Positions 54,301 to 63,429 of a stretch of DNA of 64,000 bases are shown one piece after another. A program made the position numbers and the translations under genes. Each line of letters starts with the position of its first letter. Position 1 is the first letter of the stretch. The stretch covers positions 30,777,455-30,841,454 of the forward strand of contig NC_135551.1 in NCBI RefSeq assembly GCF_964340395.1. Direction: 5' to 3'. The notes below the pieces were generated by a model. It saw nothing but the letters and a program-made list of their open reading frames with translations, was not told the DNA's origin and ran no database searches. Origin of the DNA: Glandiceps talaboti. Its lineage: Eukaryota > Hemichordata > Enteropneusta > Spengelidae.

Positions 54301-57300
54301 AATGTACTATCCGTCTCTCACATCAATGTCAGGTCTCTAAAAAAGAACTACAACGAACTACAATGTGTGTATGAGGAAAGCATTGATAACAAATTTACAT
54401 TTATTGCCTTGACTGAAATATGGCAGGTAGAAAATAAGCAACTGTATAATTTGCCAAACTATCAACTTGAAATTAGTTGTAGGGAGCATGGTAGGGGTGG
54501 TGGTGTTGGGGTGTACATACATTCTTCCGTTCAATACCATTTATTAAGTAATATTTCAATTTGTAATGCTGAATCAATGTGGATTGAATTCATAGAAAAG
54601 GGCAAAACGTATTTGGTGGCTATTATTTATAGACCACCCAGTAGTAATGCCGACTCATTCATAGATGATCTTGGTAGGACATTGCATGAACTTAACCACA
54701 AGTATCATGGATCCATAATTACAGGAGATTTTAATATTGATGTGGCAAAGTCGTCTAGTAATTCTGAAAAACTGCTAAACACACTATCGTGTTTGCATTT
54801 TGAACAAACTATTAGAACTCCTACCCGTGTAACAGATAGATCTGAAACAATAATTGACCACCTCTATACGAATATGAGTTATGTCCACACTGATTCTGGC
54901 ACTATTCTAGCCGATGTTTCTGACCATGTTCCAATCTTTACCTTTTTCAATAATGTAGATATCTCATTCTCAGACACAGGCAATGCATGCAATCTTGTAA
55001 GGGATTTTTCAAAATATGATAAGGATGAATTTGCTAGGGAAATTGAGAGTGAATCCTGGGATGGTGTTCTGAATTGCCAGGATGTTAATGACTCGTATAA
55101 CTATTTCTGTACACGGTTTCTCGAAGTTGCTTCAAAGTATGCCCCACTGAAATCCATGCGACGGCGGGGTAAAAAGAAAAGAAACGACAAACCCTGGATA
55201 ACGAACGCAATTAGGAAATCAATAAAGAAGAAACATGCTATGTACAGAAAACTTATCAAAAATAATTTCCGAGAACCAACTCTGAGTCATTTCAAAAGGT
55301 ACAGAAATATTTTAACGAGTGTTCTAAGAAAAGCTAAAAAGTATTACTATACAAACACTTTTGTGTCTTTGCAGAACAATATGAAAGAAACATGGGGAGT
55401 TATCTCTGAACTAATTGGGAAACAGAAATGTAATCAAATCAAAATTCCAAATCAATTGAAGCGTGTGTCTGGGAATGATACTGTGACTCATACTCATTTG
55501 CAAGATATGGTGGAAGATTTTAATGATTTCTTTGTTAGTATTGGACCAAATCTTGCTGAGAAAATTAACACTTCACTTTCAACGATACCTGATCATATGT
55601 CATATCTCGGTTGTAATGCTTCGAATACCCTTTTCCTACAACCTGTAACTGAAGAGGATGTCAAAACGATGCTCTTATCTCTAGATATTGCCAAGGCAAC
55701 CGGTTACGACAATATTAGTGTAAAACTCATAAGGGATTCAGCTGATCATATATCGAAACCATTGTGCCACGTTTTGAATTTGTCATTCATAAAAGGTAAA
55801 TTCCCAAATGCTCTAAAAATAGCACGGGTTGTCCCTATATTTAAAAAGGGAAACACAGAAAACACAGGAAATTATAGACCAATTTCTATTTTGCCTTTAC
55901 TAAGCAAAATTTTTGAAAAAATGGTTAATAATCAAATTTTAAACTTCTGTGAGAAAAACAACACATTTTACAAACACCAATATGGTTTTCGGAAGCAACA
56001 TGGCACTAAACTGTCTTTGATCAGCCTCACCCAACATCTTCTTGAAGAAATTGATAAGGGAAATCCAACACTTGGGTTATTCATTGACTTTTCGAAAGCG
56101 TTTGACACCATAAATCATGATATTCTAATATCAAAATTAGAATATTATGGAATACGAGGTTTGCCCCTTCAATGGCTAAAAGATTATCTCACTTTCAGGT
56201 ATCAGTTTGTAGGTATAAATGGTGTTAATTCCTCCAAACGGGCAATTACTTGTGGTGTTCCCCAAGGCTCAATTCTAGGACCTACACTTTTTCTTGTATA
56301 TATTAATGATATACCACTATCTTCCGATTTATTTGACTTTAGATTGTATGCCGATGATTCAAATTTATTCCATACTTTTACTGATAGAAGTAATATTATT
56401 GATATGACATCAATGAGCTATGAATTAACAAATATCACAAATTGGTGTGATGCGAATAAGCTAACGATAAATCTAGCTAAAACGAATTACTTAATTCTGA
56501 AAAGCAAAAGGAAAACAGTGGATAACACTGGATCTATGCGCATAAAAGACACAATACTGCAAGAAACTGATACTGCATCATTTGTTGGAGTGTCAATTGA
56601 TCAGTGTATGTCCTGGAAGCCACAAATAACTGCTGTAAATTCTAAAATAAGCAAACTTACAGGCATATTCCTACATATTCGCAAAGTTGTGCCTCAACAT
56701 ATACTTATCATGCTTTATAACTCCACTGTTCTCCCACACATCACATATGGACTGGAAGTATGGGGGAGTACGTACCCGACTTACCTTAATGAATTATTTA
56801 TTGTACAAAAACGATTAATTCGTATTATGACTTTTAGCAAATGGAATGTACCTTCAGAACCATTATTTCAAAAGCTCGGTATTCTAAACATTTTTCAACA
56901 ACACAGCCTACAATTAGCGATGTTTGTCCATGATGTTTTACATAAAAGACTACCAAGCATCTTCCACGATTACTTCACTACAATTAGCCATTCTTATTCA
57001 ACACGGCAAAGCAGGAGAAGCGATTTGAATATTCCAAGAACAAAACATAGGTCGGGCCAATTCAGCATAAAATATGCAGGTGCGAAACTATGGAATAAAA
57101 TACCAGTGCATATTAGGACTATACAATGCAGGTCAGAGTTTAAGCGGGAATTTAAAAAATGTCTACAGTCTGGTTGTTTCGGGATCTAGAGCTCATGTTT
57201 AATTTATTTTGTAATTTCAGTGTATTTCCATGTATCATCTACCACGTTAAATAGTCTTGATTGAAACAGGGCAAAATTAAATGATAAGTGTCATATGTTT

Positions 57301-60300
57301 TGTGAGGGGAGGACTCGATTAGTTGTGTAACAACTACTTCCACACCCTTTTCCCGAATAACACGTTTATGTATATACATAAGGATATTTAGTTCTGTTCT
57401 GTATCACATTTTTTTTTTTTTTGTACGTGGGAATAAATTATTATTATGATGAAAATTGTAGTGGTCACATCACTATGACCAATCGATGCACTGTAAAAAC
57501 ATAGTAAACACAATATTAACGTAAACCCAGCACAGTGACTGTATATCACAGTAGCAGTAAATTTTAATGACTTATCAACATCTCAATAATAAATACAGAA
57601 CCTATTATTGAAGGTGCTAGTTGTGAATGTGTGTTTAATTTGGTTAGAAGTGAGAACATTAAATTCAGTAATCACAATGATGTTTCTAATCAAAGATAGG
57701 AAATAAATCTGTTTGTATTACTTTTACAGGAATTCGAATGGAATGGAGTAATTGTGGCAATATTTTAGCAGTAGGGGGTACAGTACTTAATAGTACCACC
57801 AGTGTTGTTAAATTCTATAATGTAAATGGACATTTACGATTTCTACTCAATATACCATCACAAGTAAGTACCTCATTTCAACAACTTTGTAGAAAGATGA
57901 GAAACAAAATGAGAGAAAATGTCAAAATGATATAGCTACTTTTTTTAAAGCTCCCGTGCCTCAATGAATGCAGACAGTTAATATAAATGAATGCAGAGAG
58001 TTAATATAGATGAATGCAGAGTTAATATAGATGAATGCAGAGAGTTAATATAGATGAATGCAGAGAGTTAATATAGATGAATGCAGAGTTAATATAGATG
58101 AATGCAGAGAGTTAATATAGATGAATGCAGAGAGTTAATATAGATGAATTTAGAGAGTTAATATAGATGAATTTAGAGAGTTAATATAGATGAATGCAGA
58201 GTTAATATAGATGAATGCAGAGTTAATATAGATGAATGTAGCGAGTTAATATAGATGAATGCAGAGAGTTAATATAGATGAATTTAGAGAGTTAATATAG
58301 ATGAATGCAGAGTTAATATAGATGAATGCAGAGTTAATATAGATGAATGCAGAGAGTTAATATAGATGAATGCATAGAGTTAATATAGATGAATGCAGAG
58401 AGTTAATATAGATGAATGCAGAGAGTTAATATAGATGAATGTAGAGAGTTAACATAGATGAATGCAGAGAGTTAATATAGATGAATGCAGAGAGTTAATA
58501 TAGATGAATGCAGAGAGTTAATATAGATGAATGCAGAGTTAATATAGATGAATGCAGAGAGTTAATATAGATGAATGCAGAGAGTTAATATAGATGAATT
58601 TAGAGAGTTAATATAGATGAATGCAGAGTTAATATAGATGAATGCAGAGTTAATATAGATGAATGTAGCGAGTTAATATAGATGAATGCAGAGAGTTAAT
58701 ATAGATGAATTTAGAGAGTTAATATAGATGAATGCAGAGTTAATATAGATGAATGCAGAGTTAATATAGATGAATGCGTAGAGTTAATATAGATGAATGC
58801 AGAGAGTTAATATAGATGAATGCAGAGAGTTAATATAGATGAATGTAGAGAGTTAACATAGCTGAATGCAGAGAGTTAATATAGATGAATGCAGAGAGTT
58901 AATATAGATGAATGCAGAGAGTTAATATAGATGAATGCAGAGAGTTAACATAGATGAATGCAGAGTTAATATAGATGAATGCAGAGAGTTAATATAGATG
59001 AATTTAGAGAGTTAATATAGATGAATGCAGAGAGTTAATATAGATGAATGCAGAGAGTTAATATAGATGAATGCAGAGAGTTAATATAGATGAATGCAGA
59101 GAGTTAATATAGATGAATGCAGAGAGTTAATATAGATGAATGCAGAGAGTTAACATAGATGAATGCAGAGTTAATATAGATGAATGCAGAGAGTTAATAT
59201 AGATGAATGCATAGAGTTAATATAGATGAATGCAGAGTTAACATAGATGAATGCAGAGTTAATATAGATGAATGCAGAGAGTTAATATGTAGATGAATGC
59301 AGAGAGTTAATATAGATGAATGCAGAGAGTTAATATAGATGAATGCAGAGAGTTAATATAGATGAATGCAGAGAGTTAATATAAATGAATGCAGAGAGTT
59401 AATATAGATGAATGCAGAGAGTTAATATAGATGAATGCAGAGATAGATGAATGCAGAGAGTTAATATAAATGAATGCAGAGAGTTAATATAGATGAATGC
59501 AGAGAGTTAATATAAATGAATGCAGAGTTAATATAGATGAATGCAGAGAGTTAATATAAATGAATTTAGAGAGTTAATATAGATGAATGCAGAGAGTTAA
59601 TATAAATGAATGCAGAGAGTTAATATAAATGAATGCAGAGAGTTAATATAAATGAATTTAGAGAGTTAATATAGATGAATGCAGAGAGTTAATATAGATG
59701 AATGCAGAGAGTTAATATAAATGAATGCAGAGATAGATGAATGCAGAGAGTTAATATAAATGAATGCAGAGAGTTAATATAGATGAATGCAGAGTTAATA
59801 TAGATGAATGCAGAGTTAATATAGATGATTGGGTCAGTTAAAGGTTTTATTTAACTCTCTATAGAATGTCTTTAATGACAAGAGAATTGCACAGATTTAG
59901 TGAAAGACATGACTGTCAACTGCTGGAAATGTACCACAATAGTATAGGCTCACTTTCTTGGTTTGAGATTTTCATGGATTTGAAAAACATGCACCAAAAA
60001 AGGCTCTGACATGCTCGATTTCTGGTGACAGAGAAGTGTTTGATCTCTGGTGACACAGAAGTGCTTGATATCTGTTGACACATGTGGGCAAGACACAAAA
60101 CACTTTGGAGGGTTTTTTTTTTTGCCATACAAGTAATGTTTTGTAGTTGGTGTCAAACGTTACATTCCATATGTAGACTAGATCAATCAATTACAACCCA
60201 TGAAAAATCACCGGTGCATTTGCTTGTTTGTGGTAAGAAGGAATGAGACAAGTTTCATGCAAAGACATACAGTGTAATTAGTGGTGGTAACTTATCAAAA

Positions 60301-63300
60301 ATACCACATGAGCCCTGGATCCAATAATTCTGTTGATAAAATGCTACATGGTATAACAATCGAGGACAACTGTCAGTGTTACATTATAACTTCCACAGCT
60401 ATAAACAAACTGATAAAAGTGTCACCTGAACCTACATCAGAGGTGCCTGCTGTTGTATCAGTTGTATTGTTGTTTTTACCTAATATTGTCATGGAATGTG
60501 TCGTGAATTACATTTATTGATTCATATTTTGTGTTATACGTTGTTGTTGTTAACATTGTTGCCATTTCTGATGAACTCATTATATAGTCATACGTCATAC
60601 ATAATCAACCAATCAGCACGCAGCGCTCCGATAAGGCAGACGATCAAATCAAAATTTCTTGTGTGATGTAAGTTTCAGTTACAGGTTGGAGTGTGTGTGC
60701 ATATAAAGAACAGAGTTTCCAGTGTATTCTACTACTTGCTTGTATTGTCATTTCTATTACTACTGTTTTCCAAATCCCTTTTCTATTGTGAGTCATCCAC
60801 AGAATGAAATCTCTTTGGTGTCACTTCATTAAGCAAATGCACTGGTGTTTTTTCCCAGGTTATATATTATCTCCCTCTCATAATATACATGATAGTATAA
60901 ACTTTGTGTACATCTCCATATTCTATTCTCACATACATTATTGAATTCTCGTCATTGTTAACAGAGACCAGTATCAGCATTGACATGGGGTCATAATGAC
61001 CAAAGACTATTCATAGCTTGTGGACCATTATTACATGTAGCATGGATTCAAAGAAGAGTGGCTCCTCTACAGTTACTGTGTCGTGAAATCATTTCCAATA
61101 TAGCCAAAGATGAGAAACGTGTACCCAAATTACCCTTACCAAGTAGAATCAAAGATTACGTAGTAGAAAGATTTTCATCCACTGTTAAGGTAAGACTTTT
61201 TCTCTATCTGATTAGCAAAGCTCCAACAGCTGGACTTACATCCACCATCCCTTCATTTACTCATCTGACCACCTACCCACCCATGCATCCACCAACCTAC
61301 CAATCCATCCATCTTCTAACCTACCCACCCATCCATCTACCAACCCATCCATCTTCTAACCTACCCACCCATCTATCTCCTAACTTACTCACTCACCCAT
61401 CCATCTACCAACCCATCCGTCTTCTAACCTACCCACCCATCCATCTACTAACCTACCCACCTCCTAACTTTCCCACTTGTACGTCTATCCACTATCAGTC
61501 ACTTTTTTCAAATGAAGGAATATAATGTAAGCTGAGTGATACATGGAAAGTGTCTAGGAATAACATGATGAACATTTATTGTGAAAGGGTTTTCAATCTT
61601 TCTCCTTTTGTTTTAACTTTCCCTAGGGTTGTATTCCTGATCCTTCCAGACTTAGAGACTTTGTGAGTCATTCCCCACCAGGTAAGTGTGAACTTTGACC
61701 TCCATAGACTTTGTCAGTCATTCAAGTATAAACTCTGATCTCCATAGACTGTCAATCATTCCCCACCAGGTAAGTGTGAACTTTGACCTCCATAGACTTT
61801 GTTCATGTACTGGTCATAATTTCAATACAGTGTTGGATTTTATATTACTACCAAACCAGAGTGATTATAAATTTTCAATTGGGCAGCACAGTTTTTTTTA
61901 AATGTCTAACACAAGGTCTTTTGTTACAAATTACTATAGACCTACTTTTGTGTAGGGTCTATGGAATTATATAAAATACAGACACTGGTAGAGCACAAGC
62001 ATATAAATGATACATTTATACATTTTATCTCACTGCGAATACAAATCAACATCACTGTCAGATAAAACAAGGAAGATCCAAACACAAACTATGTATTTGT
62101 GTTCATACTGAGATAAAATGTAACAGTTCACATGCATGCATGCAATCAGTGCTGTATATTATTTCCATAATTCGTAACAAAATGTTGTGTGAGCTGTTAA
62201 AAACATCATTCTGAAAATAGAAGCTCAGACTATAGTCACTCAGATGTGGTAGTAAGATGAGTGCTTACCATATACTTTATTTTTATGTTGTAGGTAATGA
62301 AAGATTATAGTCACTCTGATGCGGTAGTAAGATGAGTGCTTACCATATACTTTATTTTTATGTTGTAGGTAATGAAAGATTATAGTCACGCTGATTTGGT
62401 AGTAAGATGAGTGTTTATCATATACTTTGTCTTTATGTTGTAGGTAATGAAAGACTACATTGTACTATGATCAGAACTGGAGATGAATCCAGCTCGTCGA
62501 GCCCTTATTACACTCTATTCTTAGAGTACTTAGGGGGACTGGTCCCCTTATTAAAGGGTAAACGAATCAGTAAACTGAGACCAGAGTTTGTAATTTATGA
62601 TCCAACTATGACAACTAATAAATTAGGTAAGTTCTGTTTAATACTGTAAATAATAATAGTAATAATGTTGGTTTTCATATCACTTTCTCCTACTCTATGC
62701 TCAAAGCACTTTACAATTATTACCTGTCATGGATCTATTGCAGCACAGTAGCCCTTATACTTCCTCAACTCCCTGGGGAGCATACAATCCATTGCAGTCT
62801 TTATATGCACATAGGATTAAAGCATTCACATTGCATCCGCTATCCTACCAGGTCCCCAATTATACATCAGGGTTACTGAGGTGTCATCATGGTTCAAATG
62901 TTGTCCAAGAACTCTGTGTAATATATATGATGATACAAGAACTTGTGCAAATGATTGAAATTAGACTATTTGTCGTTGATCAATTTCTGACATTTAAGTA
63001 ATGTGTTTCACGTGTTATGTGAGTGAAGGTGTCTCACTCATGGTTAATTTCTGACATGTAACTGATGTGTTTGATGTGTTATCTGAGTGAAAGTGTTTCA
63101 TAATGTAAATGTTGTGTTTCAGGTGGTGCTGATGATGATACAACTATTGTCAGTGTATCAAGTAGTAGTTCTAGTAGTAGTTTATCAGAGTCTTCAGACA
63201 GTGACAACGACTCTCCAAAACCATCGCCTAAAAGAAAACATAAAAATCATCAAAAGAAGAAATATAAAGCCAAATTGAAAGAAAGTGGACAAGAATCACC

Positions 63301-63352
63301 CAGACTTAAGGAGAAAGGTGTAGACAATCCATATATAGAACAACTACCAGAG
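45381..63352 (+). CDS. TULP4: Tubby-related protein 4 (TULP4), exons 1-10, 560 aa; gene continues past the window
   Basis: Exons: 45381-45632, 46309-46437, 47460-47621, 51343-51523, 52249-52377, 57730-57863, 60965-61189, 61627-61681, 62444-62626, 63123-63352. Phases agree throughout. The N-terminus holds WD40-like repeats (CPILSLSWKG, EGWLASGNAKGIVG, FNLRGHNSEVVLVSWNEP, MATCDANGVIFVWIKYEGRW, DFGWSHDGRMALICYKDGFV, GAWTPDDKQVLFGTSSGQII). A SOCS-box-like segment follows (LQLLCREIISNIAKDEKRVP, exon 7), then GNERLHCTM and LEYLGGLVPLLKGKRISKLR with RPEFVIYDP (exon 9), and a Ser-rich, Lys-rich low-complexity linker (exon 10). These match vertebrate TULP4 in order. The C-terminal tubby domain must lie beyond 64000. 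TULP4 is thought to act as a substrate adaptor of a cullin-RING ubiquitin ligase through its SOCS box. Introns 2, 3, 6, 8 and 9 carry tandem arrays; intron 5 carries an apparently intact LINE. Confidence 0.94.
46590..47412. repeat. 50-bp minisatellite of self-complementary units in TULP4 intron 2, about 16 copies
   Basis: The unit TATGTCTATCTAACCATAGA, continuing CCCAGGGTCTGTGGTCTAAC and TATTCACTGA. Each unit contains an inverted repeat (ACCATAGACC / GGTCTATGGT), so each could form a hairpin. The array begins with GAGCTAGAGTATGTCAATGA, continuing TAAATCATATCAG, a diverged copy of the end of exon 2 (GAGCTGGTCAATGATAGGTC then ATGTCAG). That copy recurs at about 47274. Confidence 0.93.
47611..49945 (+). 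repeat. 39/46-bp minisatellite carrying the TULP4 exon 3 splice donor, more than 50 copies
   Basis: The first unit starts in exon 3 (AAGCAG at 47616-47621) and runs into the intron: GCAGGTAGGTGACTTGGCGG, then TTAAATAGTTTGACTACAA. Copies are 39 bp, or 46 bp when AAGTACAA is included. Virtually every copy keeps CAG|GTAGGT. Variants (GGCGG, GGCAG, GGTGG; TATAAGCAG, ACAAACAG) come in blocks, and a block of about 294 bp is repeated near 47847 and 48141, so there is higher-order structure. The array fills the first 60% of intron 3. Minus-strand open frames in it are artefacts. Confidence 0.97.
50392..50972. repeat. 41-bp minisatellite in TULP4 intron 3, about 14 copies
   Basis: The unit GAGACACATTGTAATGTGAA, continuing AGTGAATGGATATTGGTCTCT. 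Copies are nearly identical, with GAGGCTC and GAAATTG variants. 41 is not a multiple of 3, so three minus-strand frames are open through it; these are artefacts. 49946-50391 holds no gene. Confidence 0.96.
50975..51340 (+). mobile_element. LINE 3' fragment directly abutting TULP4 exon 4
   Basis: 50995-51258 encodes the C-terminal part of a LINE ORF2 in at least two frames (EFKILCLTFRVLHGFASSYL, then after a shift HLWNALPSYLQSVTTFQTFK and SGLKTYFFNKTFA with stop TGA). A 3' UTR with CTTTGTAAAGCGCATTGTGA follows, then an AT-rich tail (TTGTTGTTATTATTTTT) ending at 51340. Exon 4 begins at 51343, so the tail forms the pyrimidine tract of its acceptor. Confidence 0.85.
51565..51712. repeat. 32-bp tandem repeat, about 4.5 copies, in TULP4 intron 4
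   Basis: The unit GTATGGCCAATATACCACAG, continuing GTTGTGTCTACA, starts 40 bases after the exon 4 donor. Confidence 0.9.
51987..52082 (+). repeat. Dispersed repeat, copy 1 (copy 2 at 57446-57547)
   Basis: AAAATTGTAACAGTCACACC, then GCTATGATTGATGCAGTGTAAAAACAT, then GGTAAACACATTA and ACCCAGCACTGTA, aligns along its whole length with 57446-57547 at roughly 75-80% identity with small gaps. The two copies lie on either side of exon 5 and the LINE. It is a short interspersed sequence of unknown class. Poly-C and poly-G runs lie beside copy 1 (51918, 52092). Confidence 0.7.
53268..54164 (+). CDS. LINE ORF1 protein: zinc-binding N-terminus, coiled coil, RRM-like region
   Basis: 298 residues, ATG at 53268. 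The N-terminus has two Cys-x2-Cys pairs (PECKDC, LFLCNPCKEKRF), like half of a PHD or similar zinc finger. A long coiled coil covers about residues 65-140 (EEMQGTIVTLQTENKRLQEV, DLTVRMKNLEREQEEQNQYS). It is followed by RRENLEIHGIPETP and an RRM/C-terminal-domain-like region (RPIIVKFASRRKRDTVYQDR, NENLTAFKRNLQREVNKRRK). These are features of LINE ORF1 proteins that bind element RNA and help target-primed reverse transcription. The frame is open and ORF2 starts 49 bases downstream. Confidence 0.9.
   Translation: MPKTVIMPECKDCEATEGVKPTEGNLFLCNPCKEKRFPPSRMIRKQDEQPTQVDLPSINQQLADINAKLTCLPSVLSAIQQIKEMQNEMSTSLEFFNATVEEMQGTIVTLQTENKRLQEVNEDLTVRMKNLEREQEEQNQYSRRENLEIHGIPETPAGKTDDITLAVLQKVDKDINISDIEVTHRIGHYDTQKSNTRPTPRPIIVKFASRRKRDTVYQDRRKIKDVTTDKIGFSTKNKIYINENLTAFKRNLQREVNKRRKEHGYKFLWTYNGNIYVRKQQGAASIIIRHENDLHKVR
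54214..57189 (+). CDS. LINE ORF2: AP endonuclease plus reverse transcriptase, full length
   Basis: 991 residues from ATG 54214, uninterrupted; a GTG two codons earlier is in frame. Endonuclease motifs in order: SHINVRSLKKNY, IALTEIWQ (catalytic Glu), IYRPPSS, ITGDFNID and DVSDHVPIF. RT motifs: YRPISILPLLSKIFEK, HQYGFRKQHGT, LFIDFSKAFDTINHD (motif A Asp), CGVPQGSILGPTLFLVYIND (motif B), RLYADDSNLF (catalytic Asp pair, about residues 711-712) and FVGVSIDQCMSWKPQI. The C-terminal HSYSTRQSRRSD ... GAKLWNKIPVHIR block is typical of this group. The enzyme nicks target DNA and copies element RNA at the nick. No inactivating change was seen, so it may be recently inserted and possibly active. Confidence 0.95.
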   Translation: MNSVDSSGFAICSDSHSVSEFNYKYSNKNNVLSVSHINVRSLKKNYNELQCVYEESIDNKFTFIALTEIWQVENKQLYNLPNYQLEISCREHGRGGGVGVYIHSSVQYHLLSNISICNAESMWIEFIEKGKTYLVAIIYRPPSSNADSFIDDLGRTLHELNHKYHGSIITGDFNIDVAKSSSNSEKLLNTLSCLHFEQTIRTPTRVTDRSETIIDHLYTNMSYVHTDSGTILADVSDHVPIFTFFNNVDISFSDTGNACNLVRDFSKYDKDEFAREIESESWDGVLNCQDVNDSYNYFCTRFLEVASKYAPLKSMRRRGKKKRNDKPWITNAIRKSIKKKHAMYRKLIKNNFREPTLSHFKRYRNILTSVLRKAKKYYYTNTFVSLQNNMKETWGVISELIGKQKCNQIKIPNQLKRVSGNDTVTHTHLQDMVEDFNDFFVSIGPNLAEKINTSLSTIPDHMSYLGCNASNTLFLQPVTEEDVKTMLLSLDIAKATGYDNISVKLIRDSADHISKPLCHVLNLSFIKGKFPNALKIARVVPIFKKGNTENTGNYRPISILPLLSKIFEKMVNNQILNFCEKNNTFYKHQYGFRKQHGTKLSLISLTQHLLEEIDKGNPTLGLFIDFSKAFDTINHDILISKLEYYGIRGLPLQWLKDYLTFRYQFVGINGVNSSKRAITCGVPQGSILGPTLFLVYINDIPLSSDLFDFRLYADDSNLFHTFTDRSNIIDMTSMSYELTNITNWCDANKLTINLAKTNYLILKSKRKTVDNTGSMRIKDTILQETDTASFVGVSIDQCMSWKPQITAVNSKISKLTGIFLHIRKVVPQHILIMLYNSTVLPHITYGLEVWGSTYPTYLNELFIVQKRLIRIMTFSKWNVPSEPLFQKLGILNIFQQHSLQLAMFVHDVLHKRLPSIFHDYFTTISHSYSTRQSRRSDLNIPRTKHRSGQFSIKYAGAKLWNKIPVHIRTIQCRSEFKREFKKCLQSGCFGI
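57446..57547 (+). repeat. Dispersed repeat, copy 2
   Basis: Starts GAAAATTGTAGTGGTCACAT directly at the LINE 3' end and ends ACCCAGCACAGTGACTGTA. It is the partner of 51987-52082. Whether it belongs to the LINE 3' junction or is a separate element the LINE landed beside is open. Confidence 0.65.
57955..59830. repeat. 19/23-bp minisatellite with higher-order structure in TULP4 intron 6, about 80 copies
   Basis: The unit TAGATGAATGCAGAGAGTTA plus ATA (23 bp), with a 19-bp form lacking AGAG and variants TTTAG, GTAGCG, GCATAG, TTAACATAG and ATATAAATG. Rare variants recur at a fixed distance: GTAGCG at 58238 and 58665, GTAGAGAGTTAACATAG at 58441 and 58845. This shows that a block of about 0.4 kb was duplicated as a whole. 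The TATAAATG form is concentrated at both ends. Confidence 0.96.
59831..60964. other. Rest of TULP4 intron 6, no gene seen
   Basis: AT-rich. A small duplication of TCTGGTGACA(C/G)AGAAGTG(C/T)TTGAT lies at 60020-60075. Otherwise I see nothing supportable before the exon 7 acceptor at 60964. Confidence 0.6.
61240..61480. repeat. C-rich minisatellite (CCCACCCATCCATCTACCAA type) in TULP4 intron 7
   Basis: Imperfect units of 20-40 bp built from ACCCATCCATCT, TCTAACCTACCC and ACCAACC, beginning about 50 bases after the exon 7 donor. Confidence 0.9.
61654..61812 (+). repeat. Tandem copies of the TULP4 exon 8 end and its splice donor
   Basis: The exon 8 end AGACTTTGTGAGTCATTCCC, CACCAG|GTAAGTGTGAACTTTGACC, is followed by a diverged copy that has lost the donor (61705-61748). 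A third copy at 61746-61800 again has CATTCCCCACCAG|GTAAGTGTGAAC, with its GT at 61770. A fourth partial copy (TAGACTTTGTTCATG) ends the array. The second usable donor is 88 bases downstream of the first, which would shift the frame. Confidence 0.88.
62216..62443 (+). repeat. Three splice acceptors 75 bp apart upstream of TULP4 exon 9
   Basis: TTTATGTTGTAG|GTAATGAAAGA occurs with AG at 62293, 62368 and 62443; only the last is followed by the true exon (AGACTACATTGTACTATG). The 75-bp unit includes TAGTCAC(T/G)CTGAT, GGTAGTAAGATGAGTG and CATATACTTT. A still older partial unit starts at 62225. The spacing is a multiple of 3, but use of an upstream acceptor would read GNERL and then a TAG stop. 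Confidence 0.9.
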
Positions 63353-63429
63353 GTAAAGTATTAGAATTGTAGTCTTTGATTGTAGTTTAACGTTTATGCT
63401 TTTTAGAAATTTCACATTTTCTTATTAAC

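Larger units (their letters stand above)
53180..57443 (+). mobile_element. Apparently intact two-ORF LINE in TULP4 intron 5 (sense orientation)
   Basis: It comprises ORF1 (53268-54164), a 49-base spacer, ORF2 (54214-57189), a 3' UTR of about 230 bases, a T-run and GGGAATAAATTATTATTATGATG as an ATT-type tail near 57440. The 5' boundary is uncertain and may be anywhere from about 52700 to 53240. No target-site duplication could be confirmed. The RT and endonuclease motifs are complete. It resembles the CR1/Jockey group (zinc-binding ORF1, ATT tail), but the clade is not certain. Confidence 0.9.

Noticed and set aside
61240-61525. Extension of TULP4 exon 7 into a Pro/Thr/His-rich open frame
   Set aside because: The frame stays open only through the C-rich repeat. 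The donor GTAAGAC at 61190 and in-frame continuation in exon 8 match the TULP4 family.
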